NCBI RefSeq assembly: GCF_900044055.2
Contig: NZ_FCOX02000038.1
Span: forward strand, 1-64,000
Length of the DNA stretch: 64,000 nt
Source: Caballeronia calidae
GTDB taxonomy: Bacteria > Pseudomonadota > Gammaproteobacteria > Burkholderiales > Burkholderiaceae
Direction of reading: 5' to 3'
In this document: piece after piece, positions 46,047 through 57,864 of the stretch
How the letters are laid out: every line of letters begins with the position of its first letter
Numbering within the stretch: position 1 is the first letter of the stretch
Program-made: the position numbers and the translations under genes
The notes under the pieces: generated by a model
The model's input: the letters and a program-made list of their open reading frames with translations, nothing else
Database searches by the model: none
Told to the model about the DNA's origin: nothing

Positions 46047-46139
46047 CGGCTGATTCCCGTCCTCTTCCTGATTCCCGGTATCGCCGATATTAGTTTGCAT
46101 TCCTTTACGCATACAGATCGTCCAGACGGCTAACCCCGC

Positions 46140-49100
46140 TCACTTCAACCCAAGTTCCACGCGCGAACCCGCGCCCTTGTCCTTGATATCGTCGGCGCTC
46201 ATCTTCGGTGCGACGACGAAAATCCGCTTGCTGTCGATCTTGCCGTCGAAATACTCCTGCACCGCCTGCGCGCGACGCTGCGCCAGATCGCGCAACGAGC
46301 CTTCATCCACCGGCGCGTTCTTCGTCAGCGCGGCCTTCATCTCTTCATCGGGCAATGTCTTCGTCATGCCCACGAAGTTGGTCGGCTTCTTGAAGTCCGT
46401 CGATTTGTAGACCTTCGTCAGATACTTGTCGTAGTCGGCATCCGAAACCTTGATCGCGTTCCAGTCCACGCTCTCGCCGTTGCTCGACATGTCGCGCACC
46501 TTCGCGCGCTTCACCTGACTATCCACCCACGCGGCGCGCAACGCCGGTTCGTCCGTCTTCGGATCGACACGGCCTGTCACGTCCACACGCACCGAAGGCT
46601 TGTCCGTCAGCGCCTTCGCGATCGTATCGAGCTTCTTCTGCGCGGCATCGTTCAGCGTGGCCGATCCCGCGTCGAACTCGATGTAGTTGAGGTCCTCGCC
46701 GCTGCCGCCGCCGAACGCATGCGCGAGCAGCGTGAACGGCGCGGTCACCGCCTTCTGCACGAGGTTCAGAATGGCCTGCCACACCAGCCCGCCGATCGAA
46801 AACTCCGGATTATCCAGCGAGCCGGAAATGGGAATGTTCACATCGATCTCGCCGCGCGAGTTCTTCAGCAGCGACACGGCCAGCCGCACCGGCAGCTTCG
46901 TCGCGGTCGGATTGTCGATGTGATCGCCGAAGGTCAACTGATCGATGAACAGATGGTTGTTCGCCGTGAGCTTGTTGTCGGCGAGCATGTAATGCAGATC
47001 GACGTTGAGCTTGCCCTTCGTGATCGGATAGCCCGCGTATTTCGACGAATACGGCGTGAGGTTGGTCAGCTCGACGCCGTGTGCGCTCGCCGTCAGATCG
47101 AGCGCGGGCTTCTCGATCAGCGGATTGACCTGACCCTTGATCGACACCGGCCCGTTCGCTGCGAGCTTCGCCGATACATCGACGGGCGCGGGCGTCGTCG
47201 AATGCGTGCCGAACGCGCCGATCGTGCCGTTGATCGCGACGAGATTCGCCGTGTAGTTCGGCTTGATGAAGTTGTCGGTGTAGCTCACGCGGCCGTTCTG
47301 CAGCACGAGCTGACCGAAACGCATATTGACCGGCGGCGCGGACTGCTCCGCGGCCTTCGCGGGCGATGAAGCGGGCGCGGGCACCTCCGCGGTCTTGGTC
47401 TTCTCCTTCGTGACCGGCTGCGTGGTGCCGCTTTCGTTCGCCACCACGCCCTTCAGGTTCAGCCGCCCTTGCGAATCCAGCAGCACGCGGCCATAGAAAT
47501 TCGCGAAGGTCACGCGCGCCGCCTCGACATCCGTGCCGCGCTCGCCGTAGTTCACTTTCACGTTCGAGAGGCCGAGCAGCTTCCAGCCCGCGAAGCGGTC
47601 GTTCGTGAGCTTGTCGATCATGCGCACGTCGGTGAGAGACACGTCGCCCTTGTACGTGGCGGCGAGCGTCTTGCCGCTGCCCGACATCGCGACATCGCCG
47701 TTCGCGTTCAGATACGCGCTCTGCACGTCGACGTTGAGCTTGTCGCCGAAATACGGCTCGAACGCGGACGCGTCCACCTGGTCGCCCTTCACGTGCAGCG
47801 CGAGCTTCAGCGGACTGACCGTGACATTGCCGCCGATCGCGAGCGCGCCCTTCCCGTTCAACGTGAGCTTGCCGTCGACGGCGAGCGGCTTCGTCAGATC
47901 GTCGCTGAACTGCTTCACGCTCACCGCGAGCGGCGCGACGCGCAGCTTGAGCGGCCGCGCGGGCGTTTCGTCCGTGATATTGGCCGATGCATCGGCGAGC
48001 GAAATCTGTCCGATCTGATAACGCCACGCCGGCCCCGCCGCCTGCGCCTTCTGGATCTTGCGCGTCGCGGTCTGCTCGGGCGCGGCCTCGTGCGGACCGG
48101 CGAGCGCGGCGAGATCGATGCTGCCGTCCTTGCGGCGCGTCGCATCGAGCGCGAGGCCGCTCAGTTGCACGCTGTCGAGCGCGGCGTTGCGGCCGGGCAC
48201 GTCGATCTTGCCGATCTTCGCCACCGCCGACGCGAGCTTGATCGGCGCGCTTCCGCCCACATCAGGCACGAGCGTGAGCGCATCGAGTTGCACATCGCCC
48301 GCGCCGACCTGAACGCCGCCTTCCGGCTTGCTCCAGTCGACGGACACCGGCAGATTCGCGCCGAGCGTGCCGCTCGTCACGCGCGCGGCCATCACGTTCG
48401 CGAGATACGGTTGAAACGGCGACAGCGCGAGCGCCTTCAACGCGAGCTTCGTGTCGGCGGTTTTCGCGGCGAGCGTCACGCTGCCCGATGCATCGAGCGC
48501 GCCGCCCTTGTCGAACGCGGTCTTGAGCGTGTATTTCGCGGGCGTCTTCGCGAGCGTCGAGAAGCCGTCGAGCGTCACCGCGATACCTGTGAGCGCGCCT
48601 TGCACGCGCGCTTTCAGCAACTGGTCGTCGAGGCCGATCCTGCCGTCGCTGATGGCCAGATGGCGGATGGCGAGGTCGAGCGGCGGCATCTCCTTCTTCG
48701 CATCGTCCGCCTTCGTTTGCGCCTGCGCCGGCGCGGGCCCGGCGAGCTTCTGCACGTTCAGCACGCCGGACGGATCGCGCGCGAGATGCACGTCCGGGTT
48801 CGACAGCGTGATTTCATCGAGATGGTAAATATCGCGCAGCGGCTCCGCGTTCGCGATCTTCACATGCAGCGCGCGGGCGGCGACGAGCGGCGCGTTCGCT
48901 TTATCCGTGACGGCAAGATCGGCGAGATCGGCAGTGCCGTCGATGCGGATCGTCGGCGTATCGCCCGAGATCGCGAAGCGCACGTTGAGGTCGGTCGAGA
49001 GCTTGCCGCTCTTCACCGCGACGGGCACCGAAGCCGGCGCGTAGGACGCCATCTGCGGCACGTCGAGGCCGTCGAGCGACAGCGCGACTTCCGATTCGCG

Positions 49101-49823
49101 CGACTGCGAGAACGGCTTCGTGCGGCCCTTCACGACGAGCGGCGAGCCGTCGATGCGCGCCTGCAGCAGCGGCGTCACGAAGATATCGGTGGCGGAAGGC
49201 AGCGTCGCGATGAACGGAATGCCGAGCGCGAAGCGATCGATCACGTGCTTTGCCTTCAGAAGCCTGTCATCGAACGTGATCTGGCCGTTCTCGAGCCGGA
49301 TGTTCGACACCGAGAAGCGCGCGGGCTTGTCCGAAGGCGGCGACGATGGCGTCGAGAATTTCGCGATCAGATCGGAGAAATTGAAATGCTCGCCGTCGAA
49401 GCGCACGACACTGATGCGCGGCGAATCGATCTTCACTTCGTTGACGACCGGCGCGAGCCTGAAGACCGACGACCACGACGTACGCACGACGAGCCGCGAC
49501 ACATCGACGAAGCTGCCCGGACTGCCCGGCGCCTTCGCGAGATTCGCGGGCGACTCGCCGATATGCACGTCATTGGCTTCGAGATCGAGCGTGTAGGGAT
49601 TGAGCGAAATGCGCCCGATGCTGACGGGCCGGTCGAGCTGCTTCGAGATCTGCTGCTCGGCGATATGCCGGACGACCGGCGGCGCGACGAAAAACCCGAG
49701 CACGCCGATGACGAGTATCGCGATGAGCACGCCGATGAAGATGCGCCGCGTGCGACGCGCATGCACGACGCCGCGCAGTGTCTGGCCGGCGGAGGCAAGA
49801 GAAGACTTGGTGATGCTTGACAT
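46140..49823 (-). CDS. Giant DUF748 envelope protein (AsmA-like with OmpA-like C-terminus)
   Basis: The 1227-residue protein has one N-terminal transmembrane helix (about residues 28-50, IFIGVLIAILVIGVLGFFV). A long series of beta-strand repeats of the AsmA/DUF748 type follows (VNEVKIDSPRISVVRFDG, then PLDLAIRHLAISDGRIGLDD). A C-terminal part (about 1030-1150) contains GEDLNYIEFDAGSATLNDAAQ, like the OmpA peptidoglycan-binding fold. Related AsmA-like proteins form periplasm-spanning bridges for lipid transport. Here the N-terminus anchors in the inner membrane and the OmpA-like end could reach peptidoglycan. The ORF is unbroken. Confidence 0.88.
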   Translation of the reverse strand: MSSITKSSLASAGQTLRGVVHARRTRRIFIGVLIAILVIGVLGFFVAPPVVRHIAEQQISKQLDRPVSIGRISLNPYTLDLEANDVHIGESPANLAKAPGSPGSFVDVSRLVVRTSWSSVFRLAPVVNEVKIDSPRISVVRFDGEHFNFSDLIAKFSTPSSPPSDKPARFSVSNIRLENGQITFDDRLLKAKHVIDRFALGIPFIATLPSATDIFVTPLLQARIDGSPLVVKGRTKPFSQSRESEVALSLDGLDVPQMASYAPASVPVAVKSGKLSTDLNVRFAISGDTPTIRIDGTADLADLAVTDKANAPLVAARALHVKIANAEPLRDIYHLDEITLSNPDVHLARDPSGVLNVQKLAGPAPAQAQTKADDAKKEMPPLDLAIRHLAISDGRIGLDDQLLKARVQGALTGIAVTLDGFSTLAKTPAKYTLKTAFDKGGALDASGSVTLAAKTADTKLALKALALSPFQPYLANVMAARVTSGTLGANLPVSVDWSKPEGGVQVGAGDVQLDALTLVPDVGGSAPIKLASAVAKIGKIDVPGRNAALDSVQLSGLALDATRRKDGSIDLAALAGPHEAAPEQTATRKIQKAQAAGPAWRYQIGQISLADASANITDETPARPLKLRVAPLAVSVKQFSDDLTKPLAVDGKLTLNGKGALAIGGNVTVSPLKLALHVKGDQVDASAFEPYFGDKLNVDVQSAYLNANGDVAMSGSGKTLAATYKGDVSLTDVRMIDKLTNDRFAGWKLLGLSNVKVNYGERGTDVEAARVTFANFYGRVLLDSQGRLNLKGVVANESGTTQPVTKEKTKTAEVPAPASSPAKAAEQSAPPVNMRFGQLVLQNGRVSYTDNFIKPNYTANLVAINGTIGAFGTHSTTPAPVDVSAKLAANGPVSIKGQVNPLIEKPALDLTASAHGVELTNLTPYSSKYAGYPITKGKLNVDLHYMLADNKLTANNHLFIDQLTFGDHIDNPTATKLPVRLAVSLLKNSRGEIDVNIPISGSLDNPEFSIGGLVWQAILNLVQKAVTAPFTLLAHAFGGGSGEDLNYIEFDAGSATLNDAAQKKLDTIAKALTDKPSVRVDVTGRVDPKTDEPALRAAWVDSQVKRAKVRDMSSNGESVDWNAIKVSDADYDKYLTKVYKSTDFKKPTNFVGMTKTLPDEEMKAALTKNAPVDEGSLRDLAQRRAQAVQEYFDGKIDSKRIFVVAPKMSADDIKDKGAGSRVELGLK

Positions 49824-49940
49824 TCGATGCGCGGCGACGAGCCGCCCGTATGAGCGCCGCCCGAGCTTCGCCGTCCTGGGAAAGATGATGTCCGAGTATA
49901 CGACGGCAAGGCGCGCAAACGTTATGCCATACGTGCATCA

Positions 49941-49976
49941 AAAGCATGAAGGCCGCGAAAAAACGCGGCCTTCATG
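49941..49976 (-). terminator. Terminator downstream of the DUF1254 gene
   Basis: CATGAAGGCCGCG and CGCGGCCTTCATG (13-bp arms, AAAAAA loop) form a perfect hairpin. On the minus strand it is followed by CTTTT. It lies 30 bp past the DUF1254 stop and ahead of the DUF748 promoter region. Confidence 0.85.
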
Positions 49977-50005
49977 TTTCGATTCGCTGCTTTCGTGCAG
50001 CCGGC

Positions 50006-51472
50006 TCACTGCCGCTCGACGGGCGGCGGCGCCCACGAGCCATCGCTCGCCTGCGACTTCGGCGCGTAGAGACGCATCGCGATCTGGAATTCGCCTGCCG
50101 GCGCGGGCAGCCAGTTCGATGCCTGCGCGCGTGCCGGCGGCTTCGCCGACACGATCACGTCGACGGAGCCATCGCGATTCTTCCTGAGACGATCGCGATC
50201 GGACAGCGACAGACGCGGGAGCTTCCCGTCCGCGAGCACGCCGTCCTTCGTGTAGGCCGTGATCGTCCAGAAGCCGCGCACCGGCGGAAGCTGGTCCGGC
50301 GCGAAGTGCAGCGTGTACTGGTTCGCACCGTTGAGCGGGTGGCCTTCGCTGTCCACGCGCGCGACGGGCTTCACCTCGCCTTCCTTCGTGCTCGTCGCGG
50401 TCTGCTGGCGCGCGAGATACGCGCGCAGCGTGTAGTCCGTGCCATAGACGCCGACGCCATCGGTGAACCAGGTCCAGCCATGCTTCGTGATCGCGTTCGA
50501 CGGCACCGTCGCCAGGCGCTCGCGCGCATCGGCGAGGCCCGAATCGAGCAGCGGCGCATCGGTCTTCTGGAACTGCACCGGCTCGCCGGGCTTCACGCCG
50601 AGTTCGGCGAGCTGGCTCATCGCGTGGCTGTCGTCAGTGGCGGCGGGATTGTCGTCGAGCGAGCGGGCGAGGCGCGCGAAGAACGCGTTCGCATCGAGCG
50701 CCTCGGCCTGCGCGCCCGGCGTGGCGGCCGCGAGCGCGTCGGAAAGCGGCGGCACCGCGGGCTGCTTCGCGCTGTTCGCGCCCCACGCGCCGGCGACGAC
50801 GGGCGTCGGATCCGACACGGAACCTTTCTCGGGCGTGAGCGTGTCAATGCGCATCGCGGTCTGCAGCTTGCGCGCCTCCTGCACGTCGCGCGGGCCGTTC
50901 ACGCGCACGCGCACCGACAGCCACACATAGCGCGTGCGCGTCTCGACGCGCGTCGCGTTGGCGGGCAGCGTGCCGGTCCAGCCCGCGGGCACGAACGCGA
51001 TCAGCTGCATCTTCGGATACGGCGTCGTGTCGGCGCTGGAATAGAGCGCGTTGGTCCACGCATCGAACGCGCGGGCGTCGAGATAGCGGCCGCGCGGCGC
51101 GGCGGGCAGCGAGACGATCACGGGATCGGCGGAGACATCGAGCCACGCGGACGATTCGAGCGTGTCGACGCTCGGCGATCCGGCCGCGCCCACGGGCGGC
51201 AGCGCGTTCGCATGACGGAAGGTATTGAGCGGCGCCAGGCCGGGCTGCCCGGCGCGGCCGCTCGCGCGCTCGCGCGCGATATCGGTGGCGACGAGCGGAA
51301 AGCCGAACGTATAGGCATCGGCGACCTGGTTTTTCACCCAGCCGGCGGTGCTGGGCGCTTTCGCTTCGGGCGCCTTCGTGGCGCAGCCGGCCAGAACGGC
51401 CATGCCCGCGAGGCTCGCGCTCATCCAGATCGCGGCATCGCGCGGGAGCGTCCAGCGTCGGTTGTTCTTCAT
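50006..51472 (-). CDS. DUF1254/DUF1214 lipoprotein
   Basis: The 488-residue protein has a signal peptide with a lipobox LAGC near residue 30, so it is probably outer-membrane-anchored. The DUF1254 part contains VADAYTFGFPLVATDIARE, QLIAFVPAGWTGTLPANA and WLSVRVRVNG. The DUF1214 part contains FTDGVGVYGTDYTLRAYLA, FAPDQLPPVRGFWTITAY and NWLPAPAGEFQIAMRLYAPK. The family has no established biochemical role. It stands alone with its own terminator. Confidence 0.9.
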   Translation of the reverse strand: MKNNRRWTLPRDAAIWMSASLAGMAVLAGCATKAPEAKAPSTAGWVKNQVADAYTFGFPLVATDIARERASGRAGQPGLAPLNTFRHANALPPVGAAGSPSVDTLESSAWLDVSADPVIVSLPAAPRGRYLDARAFDAWTNALYSSADTTPYPKMQLIAFVPAGWTGTLPANATRVETRTRYVWLSVRVRVNGPRDVQEARKLQTAMRIDTLTPEKGSVSDPTPVVAGAWGANSAKQPAVPPLSDALAAATPGAQAEALDANAFFARLARSLDDNPAATDDSHAMSQLAELGVKPGEPVQFQKTDAPLLDSGLADARERLATVPSNAITKHGWTWFTDGVGVYGTDYTLRAYLARQQTATSTKEGEVKPVARVDSEGHPLNGANQYTLHFAPDQLPPVRGFWTITAYTKDGVLADGKLPRLSLSDRDRLRKNRDGSVDVIVSAKPPARAQASNWLPAPAGEFQIAMRLYAPKSQASDGSWAPPPVERQ

Positions 51473-51778
51473 TCGAATTTGAAATCCGGTTTTCTTTCGA
51501 TTGGGTTGCCGGCAGATCGACAGGCGTATCGACGGCCGGCAGGCTCGCGAGCGGGTTCATCGCCGCATCGGGGCCCCAGGCGGCGCACCGCGAGCATGAT
51601 GTCGAAGTTCGGGTTTTAACTTATCCGCTGACTATAGGCAAGCGAAGCGCACAAAAGCTTGCCGACGTTTCGAAGAATGCACCAGATGCCGCCTAAAAGC
51701 ACGGTATGACGTGCATTCCGCGTCTCGCGTAACATCGGCTCGTAGCATTCGATGGTCCAACCTTTACGAGTCCGCCCG
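51473..51778. other. Divergent intergenic region without recognisable gene
   Basis: The 306 bp between the DUF1254 gene and the PaiB-like gene contain short shadow frames only. No conserved protein, RNA or strong repeat is visible. It presumably carries both promoters. Confidence 0.4.
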
Positions 51779-52429
51779 ATGTATTTGCCCGCCCATTTCG
51801 AAGAAAACCGCGCGGAAGCCCTGCACGCGCTAATCGCCGCGCATCCGTTCGGCGCGCTCGTCACGCACGGTCCCGATGGTCTCGACGCGAATCACGTGCC
51901 GTTCGAGTTCGACGCCGCCGCGGGCGAGCACGGCACGCTGCGCGCGCATGTGGCGCGGGCGAATCCGGTGTGGCGCGACGTCCGGACCGGCGCGGACGTG
52001 CTCGTGATCTTCCAGGGCGAGCACGGCTATATCTCGCCGACGTTCTATCCGAGCAAGCAGGAGACACATCGCCAGGTGCCGACGTGGAACTATCTCGTCG
52101 TCCACGCCCACGGCCGCATCACCGTGCGCGACGACGAAGCCTACGTGCGCGGCGTCGTCGCGCGGCTCACGCGCAAGATGGAAGCGGGCGAGCGCGCGCC
52201 GTGGAAGATGGGCGACGCGCCGCGCGATTTCATCGATCAGATGCTCTCGGCGATCGTCGGCATCGAGATTGAGGTGACGCGGCTCGTCGGCAAGGCGAAG
52301 CTGTCGCAGAACAAGTCCGACGCCGATCGCATCGGCGCCGTGAAGGGCCTGCGCGAGCGCGGCGGCGACGCGGCCGATGCGCTCGCCGACGCCATGGCCG
52401 GCGCGCTGAACGGCGCGCCGCGCGACTGA
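51779..52429 (+). CDS. FMN-binding negative transcriptional regulator family protein (PaiB-like)
   Basis: The 216-residue protein starts MYLPAHFEENRAEALHALIA and has the split-barrel FMN-binding fold of PaiB: PFGALVTHGPDGLDANHVPF, GEHGYISPTFYPSK and VPTWNYLVVHAHG. In Bacillus PaiB affects protease and sporulation gene control; in other bacteria the role is unknown. I chose the ATG at 51779 rather than 51752 (nine extra residues). It is codirectional with copA, 126 bp upstream of it. Confidence 0.88.
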   Translation: MYLPAHFEENRAEALHALIAAHPFGALVTHGPDGLDANHVPFEFDAAAGEHGTLRAHVARANPVWRDVRTGADVLVIFQGEHGYISPTFYPSKQETHRQVPTWNYLVVHAHGRITVRDDEAYVRGVVARLTRKMEAGERAPWKMGDAPRDFIDQMLSAIVGIEIEVTRLVGKAKLSQNKSDADRIGAVKGLRERGGDAADALADAMAGALNGAPRD

Positions 52430-52474
52430 TTGCGCGACTGATTGCGCGATCGCACGGCGCCGTTCGCGCCGCGC

Positions 52475-52505
52475 TTGACCTTCCAATCATTGGAAGGCCG
52501 ATACT
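52475..52505 (+). promoter_or_regulatory. CueR-type (MerR family) promoter of copA
   Basis: TTGACC (52475-52480) and GATACT (52500-52505) are separated by 19 bp, the over-long spacer of MerR-family promoters. Inside lies the palindrome CCTTCCAATCATTGGAAGG, close to the known CueR box (ACCTTCC...GGAAGGT). Copper-responsive activation by CueR is therefore expected. No cueR gene is present in this window. Confidence 0.88.
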
Positions 52506-52555
52506 GGTGTCCGTGAGGGATCTTCGCGATCCCGGCCAGACCGGAGCGTTTCAGC

Positions 52556-54802
<2,247 letters not shown>

Positions 54803-55244
54803 CGCGCGTCCTTGGCGGCGACGGTCGGCTCGGCGGCGATGCGCGCGGCGATGTCCTCATCGAACGATGCGGACTTCGGCGCGCCGCTCGAATCGATGTG
54901 CATCAACATCTGTTCGCACGCGGACACCGGGTCCGCGGCATCGCCCTCGAACATCTCCATATATAGATGGATGCGTTTCCTGTCGTGCGCGATCACCCGC
55001 CATTCGACGCGCACCGCCGCGCCCTCCTTGATCTCGCGCAGATAGCTGATGTGCGCTTCGAGCGTGTAGAGCGTGCGCTGGCGCGCGCGGCGGCCCGCCT
55101 CGTCGAGACCGATGCGGTCCATGAACGCATCGGTCGCGAGGCTGTAGATCAGCATGTAGAACGCATCGCGCAGATGGCCGTTGTAGTCGACCCATTCCGG
55201 CTTGACCGTGTCGCGATAGCTCATCGTGGTTCCTCGTCGTTCCG

Positions 55245-56192
55245 TTAGTCTTCGATGCCGTGACGCGCCTTCGCGGCGGCGATCGCCTCGATCACGCTCG
55301 CGATGCAGTCGTCGCGATACCGCTCCAGCTCCTTGATGCCGCGCCCGTTCGTCTGCTTCGACGTGCCGTCGACCACGCGGTCGATGAGTTCGTCGGTCAG
55401 TTTCGGCGCGACGAGTTTCGTCCACGGCAATTCGAGCGCGGGGCCGAACTGCTGCATGAAGTGTCGCATGCCCGCTTCGCCGCCTGCCAGCGTGTACGTG
55501 AGGAACGTGCCCATGAACGACCAGCGGATGCCCGCGCCGTAACGGATGGCGTCGTCGATCTCGCCGGTCGTGGCGACGCCCTCGTTCACGAGATGCAGCG
55601 CCTCGCGCCACAGCGCTTCGAGCAGCCGGTCCGCGATGAAGCCCGGCACTTCCTTTCGCACGCGCAAGGGCCGCATGCCGATGGATGCATAGAAGCTCAT
55701 CGCCGAGTCGATCGCATCGCCTGACGTCTTGTCGCCGCCGAGCACTTCGACGAGCGGCAGCAGATACACCGGATTGAACGGATGCCCGACGACGCAGCGT
55801 TCCGGATTCACGGCGCGCGCGTAGAAATCGCTCGGCAGGAGGCCCGACGTCGACGACGCGATGATCGCATCCGGCTTTGCCGCGCGGCTCACGCGCTCGT
55901 GCAGCGCGAGCTTCAGATCCTCGCGCTCGGGCGCGCTTTCCTGGATGAAGTCCGCATTGGCGACGCATTCCTCGACGGTCTCGACGAAGCGCAACCTTTG
56001 CTGCGACGCGCCTTCGGCCAAGCCGACGCGTTCCAGCGCGGGCCACGCATTCGCGACGTTCGCGCGAAGCTGCGCCTCGGCGCCGGGCGCGGGATCCCAC
56101 GCGGTGACGTCGAGTCCATGCGCGAGAGCGCGCGCCACCCAGCCGCTGCCGATCACACCCGCGCCGAGCGCGGCGAATTGCTTGACTTGCAT
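55245..56192 (-). CDS. cdhA: L-carnitine dehydrogenase
   Basis: The 315-residue protein belongs to the 3-hydroxyacyl-CoA dehydrogenase superfamily: FAALGAGVIGSGWVARALAHG at the NAD site, IIASSTSGLLPSDF, and VVGHPFNPVYLLPLVEV carrying the catalytic His. It oxidises L-carnitine to 3-dehydrocarnitine. The neighbouring cdhC and cdhB homologues, 20 bp away on each side, identify it as carnitine dehydrogenase rather than an acyl-CoA enzyme. Confidence 0.92.
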   Translation of the reverse strand: MQVKQFAALGAGVIGSGWVARALAHGLDVTAWDPAPGAEAQLRANVANAWPALERVGLAEGASQQRLRFVETVEECVANADFIQESAPEREDLKLALHERVSRAAKPDAIIASSTSGLLPSDFYARAVNPERCVVGHPFNPVYLLPLVEVLGGDKTSGDAIDSAMSFYASIGMRPLRVRKEVPGFIADRLLEALWREALHLVNEGVATTGEIDDAIRYGAGIRWSFMGTFLTYTLAGGEAGMRHFMQQFGPALELPWTKLVAPKLTDELIDRVVDGTSKQTNGRGIKELERYRDDCIASVIEAIAAAKARHGIED

Positions 56193-56212
56193 GTCGTGAT
56201 GTCCTTGTTGGT

Positions 56213-57142
56213 TCAGGCGAATTGTTCGAGCGCGCGCTTTTCGAGCAGGCGTTCCCCGCGCGGCGGCAAGCCGAGCTTTTTGCGTCCTTCGGCGGGCGTG
56301 AGCGCGCGTGCGCCCAGTCGTTCAATGATTTCCACCGCGCGCTGCACGAGCGAGCCGTTCGTCGCGTGCACGCCGCGATCGAGCCACAGGTTGTCTTCGA
56401 GACCGACGCGCACGTGGCCGCCGAGGAGCATCGCTTGCGCGACCATCGGCATCTGCATGCGGCCGATGCCGAAGCCGGCCCAGTGCGCGCCGGGCGGGAG
56501 GTTGTCGACCATGGCTTTCATCGTGCCGGTGTCGGGCGGGGCGCCCCATGGAATGCCCATGCACAGTTGAAAGAGCGGCGGGTTATCGAGCAGGCCTTCT
56601 TTCAGCAGTTGATTCGCGAACCAGAGGTGGCCCGTGTCGAAGATCTCGAGTTCCGGCTTCACGCCGAGTTCCTGGATGCGTTTGGCGCCGGCGCGCAGTT
56701 GCGCGGGCGTCGAGACGTAGATGTAGTCGCCGTCGCCGAAATTGAGCGTGCCGCAGTCGAGCGTGCAGATTTCGGGGAGCAGATCTTCGACGTGGGCGAG
56801 GCGCGTCAGGCCGCCGACGAGGTCGGTGCCCTTGCCGAAGCGCATCGGGTCTTCGCCCGGGCCGATTTCGAGGTCGCCGCCCATGCCGGCGGTCAGGTTG
56901 ATGATGACATCGACGTCCGATGAGCGGATGCGGTCTACGACCTCGCGGTATAAGGCCGGGTCGCGGCTGGGTCTTCCGGTGTTCGGGTCGCGGACGTGGC
57001 AGTGGGCGACGGTGGCGCCCGCTTTTGCCGCTTCTATCGCCGCTTCGGCTATCTGCTTTGGGGTTACGGGGATCGCGGGATGCCGGCCTGTGGTGTCGCC
57101 GGCGCCCGTCACTGCGCACGTTACTATCACTTCGTAGTTCAT
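56213..57142 (-). CDS. cdhC: 3-keto acid cleavage enzyme (BKACE/DUF849), 3-dehydrocarnitine cleavage
   Basis: The 309-residue TIM-barrel has the BKACE zinc-site ATVAHCHVRDP (His47, His49) and further sites in TAGMGGDLE and CTLDCGTLNFGD. BKACE enzymes transfer the beta-keto acid group to acetyl-CoA, giving acetoacetate and a new acyl-CoA. With 3-dehydrocarnitine the product is glycine-betainyl-CoA. It is the first of cdhC-cdhA-cdhB. A 722-bp region with two inverted repeats separates it from caiX, which is normally adjacent. Confidence 0.9.
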   Translation of the reverse strand: MNYEVIVTCAVTGAGDTTGRHPAIPVTPKQIAEAAIEAAKAGATVAHCHVRDPNTGRPSRDPALYREVVDRIRSSDVDVIINLTAGMGGDLEIGPGEDPMRFGKGTDLVGGLTRLAHVEDLLPEICTLDCGTLNFGDGDYIYVSTPAQLRAGAKRIQELGVKPELEIFDTGHLWFANQLLKEGLLDNPPLFQLCMGIPWGAPPDTGTMKAMVDNLPPGAHWAGFGIGRMQMPMVAQAMLLGGHVRVGLEDNLWLDRGVHATNGSLVQRAVEIIERLGARALTPAEGRKKLGLPPRGERLLEKRALEQFA

Positions 57143-57183
57143 CTCTTTCCTCTGGTTTGTTAGGGTTCCTGCTTGTTTGGTTC

Positions 57184-57407
57184 GCTTGTGCTTCTATGGA
57201 CTTCCTGTTTTCCTGTCGGTCTATTTGCTCTGCCCCTGTGCGGGGCGGCAGTCACTTTCTTTGCTGCTGCAAAGAAAGTAACCAAAGAAACAGCTATCCC
57301 CATCCAAAGTACTTCACACCGGCCCCGGCACAGAAACACTCTCGTGGTCCGGCAGTAGCGAGTGCCCTCATAGGCCTAACCGGGCTTGGATCGCGCACGG
57401 TCTGACA
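57184..57407 (+). repeat. Dispersed structured repeat, copy B
   Basis: About 224 bp, nearly identical to copy A at 17997, including the GCCCC/GGGGC stem and the CTTTCTTTGC/GCAAAGAAAG hairpin. It lies upstream of cdhC in the carnitine operon and is inverted relative to that operon's transcript. Confidence 0.87.
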
Positions 57408-57617
57408 CATCGCGCCGCTTAACTGACTGGTAAGGCGCAATATAGCTCCGGCCCGCTGCGCGGCCGACCGGTCAATCGGGGATGCGCTCGCTTCTTTGCT
57501 AACGCTTCCATCTCACTGCATTTGTGATTCGTTGGTGTCCCTCGCATACCCTTCGGCAGCGCGTAGCGCTGTGCCGGAACTCTTTGGTGCTGAACCAGCG
57601 CGCTATAACTTCTAGCT

Positions 57618-57840
57618 TGTCAGACCGTGCGCGGTCCAAGCCCGGTTAGACCTACGAGGGCACTCGCTACTGCCGGACCACGTGCAATCTTCTGTGCCGC
57701 GGCCGGCATGAAGTGCTTAGGCTGGGGATAGCTGTTTCTTTGGTTACTTTCTTTGCAGCAGCAAAGAAAGTGACTGCCGCCCCGCATAGGGGCAACGCTA
57801 ATAAACCAACACGAAAACAGGCAGTCCATAGAAGCCCAAG
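57618..57840 (-). repeat. Dispersed structured repeat, copy C (inverted)
   Basis: This copy is the reverse complement of A and B. The tail with CTGGTTCAGCA and a GC-rich stem extends to about 57547, matching the tail of copy A more closely than copy B does. It lies 25 bp past the caiX stop. Confidence 0.87.
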
Positions 57841-57864
57841 CAAACCAACCAGTTCCTCCCCCCA

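Larger units (their letters stand above)
57143..57864. other. Intercistronic region with face-to-face repeat copies B and C
   Basis: These 722 bp between caiX and cdhC contain no gene except spurious frames crossing the repeats. Copy B (plus) and copy C (minus) point at each other, so a single-stranded transcript could fold into a stem of about 220 bp around a 210-bp centre. The centre carries a GGCAGCGCGTAGCGCTGTGCC-like stem belonging to the tail of copy C. Confidence 0.7.

Noticed and set aside
52420..52449. Tandem GCGCGACTGATT repeat at the end of the PaiB-like gene
   Set aside because: Only about 2.5 units long; probably slippage and not a functional element.
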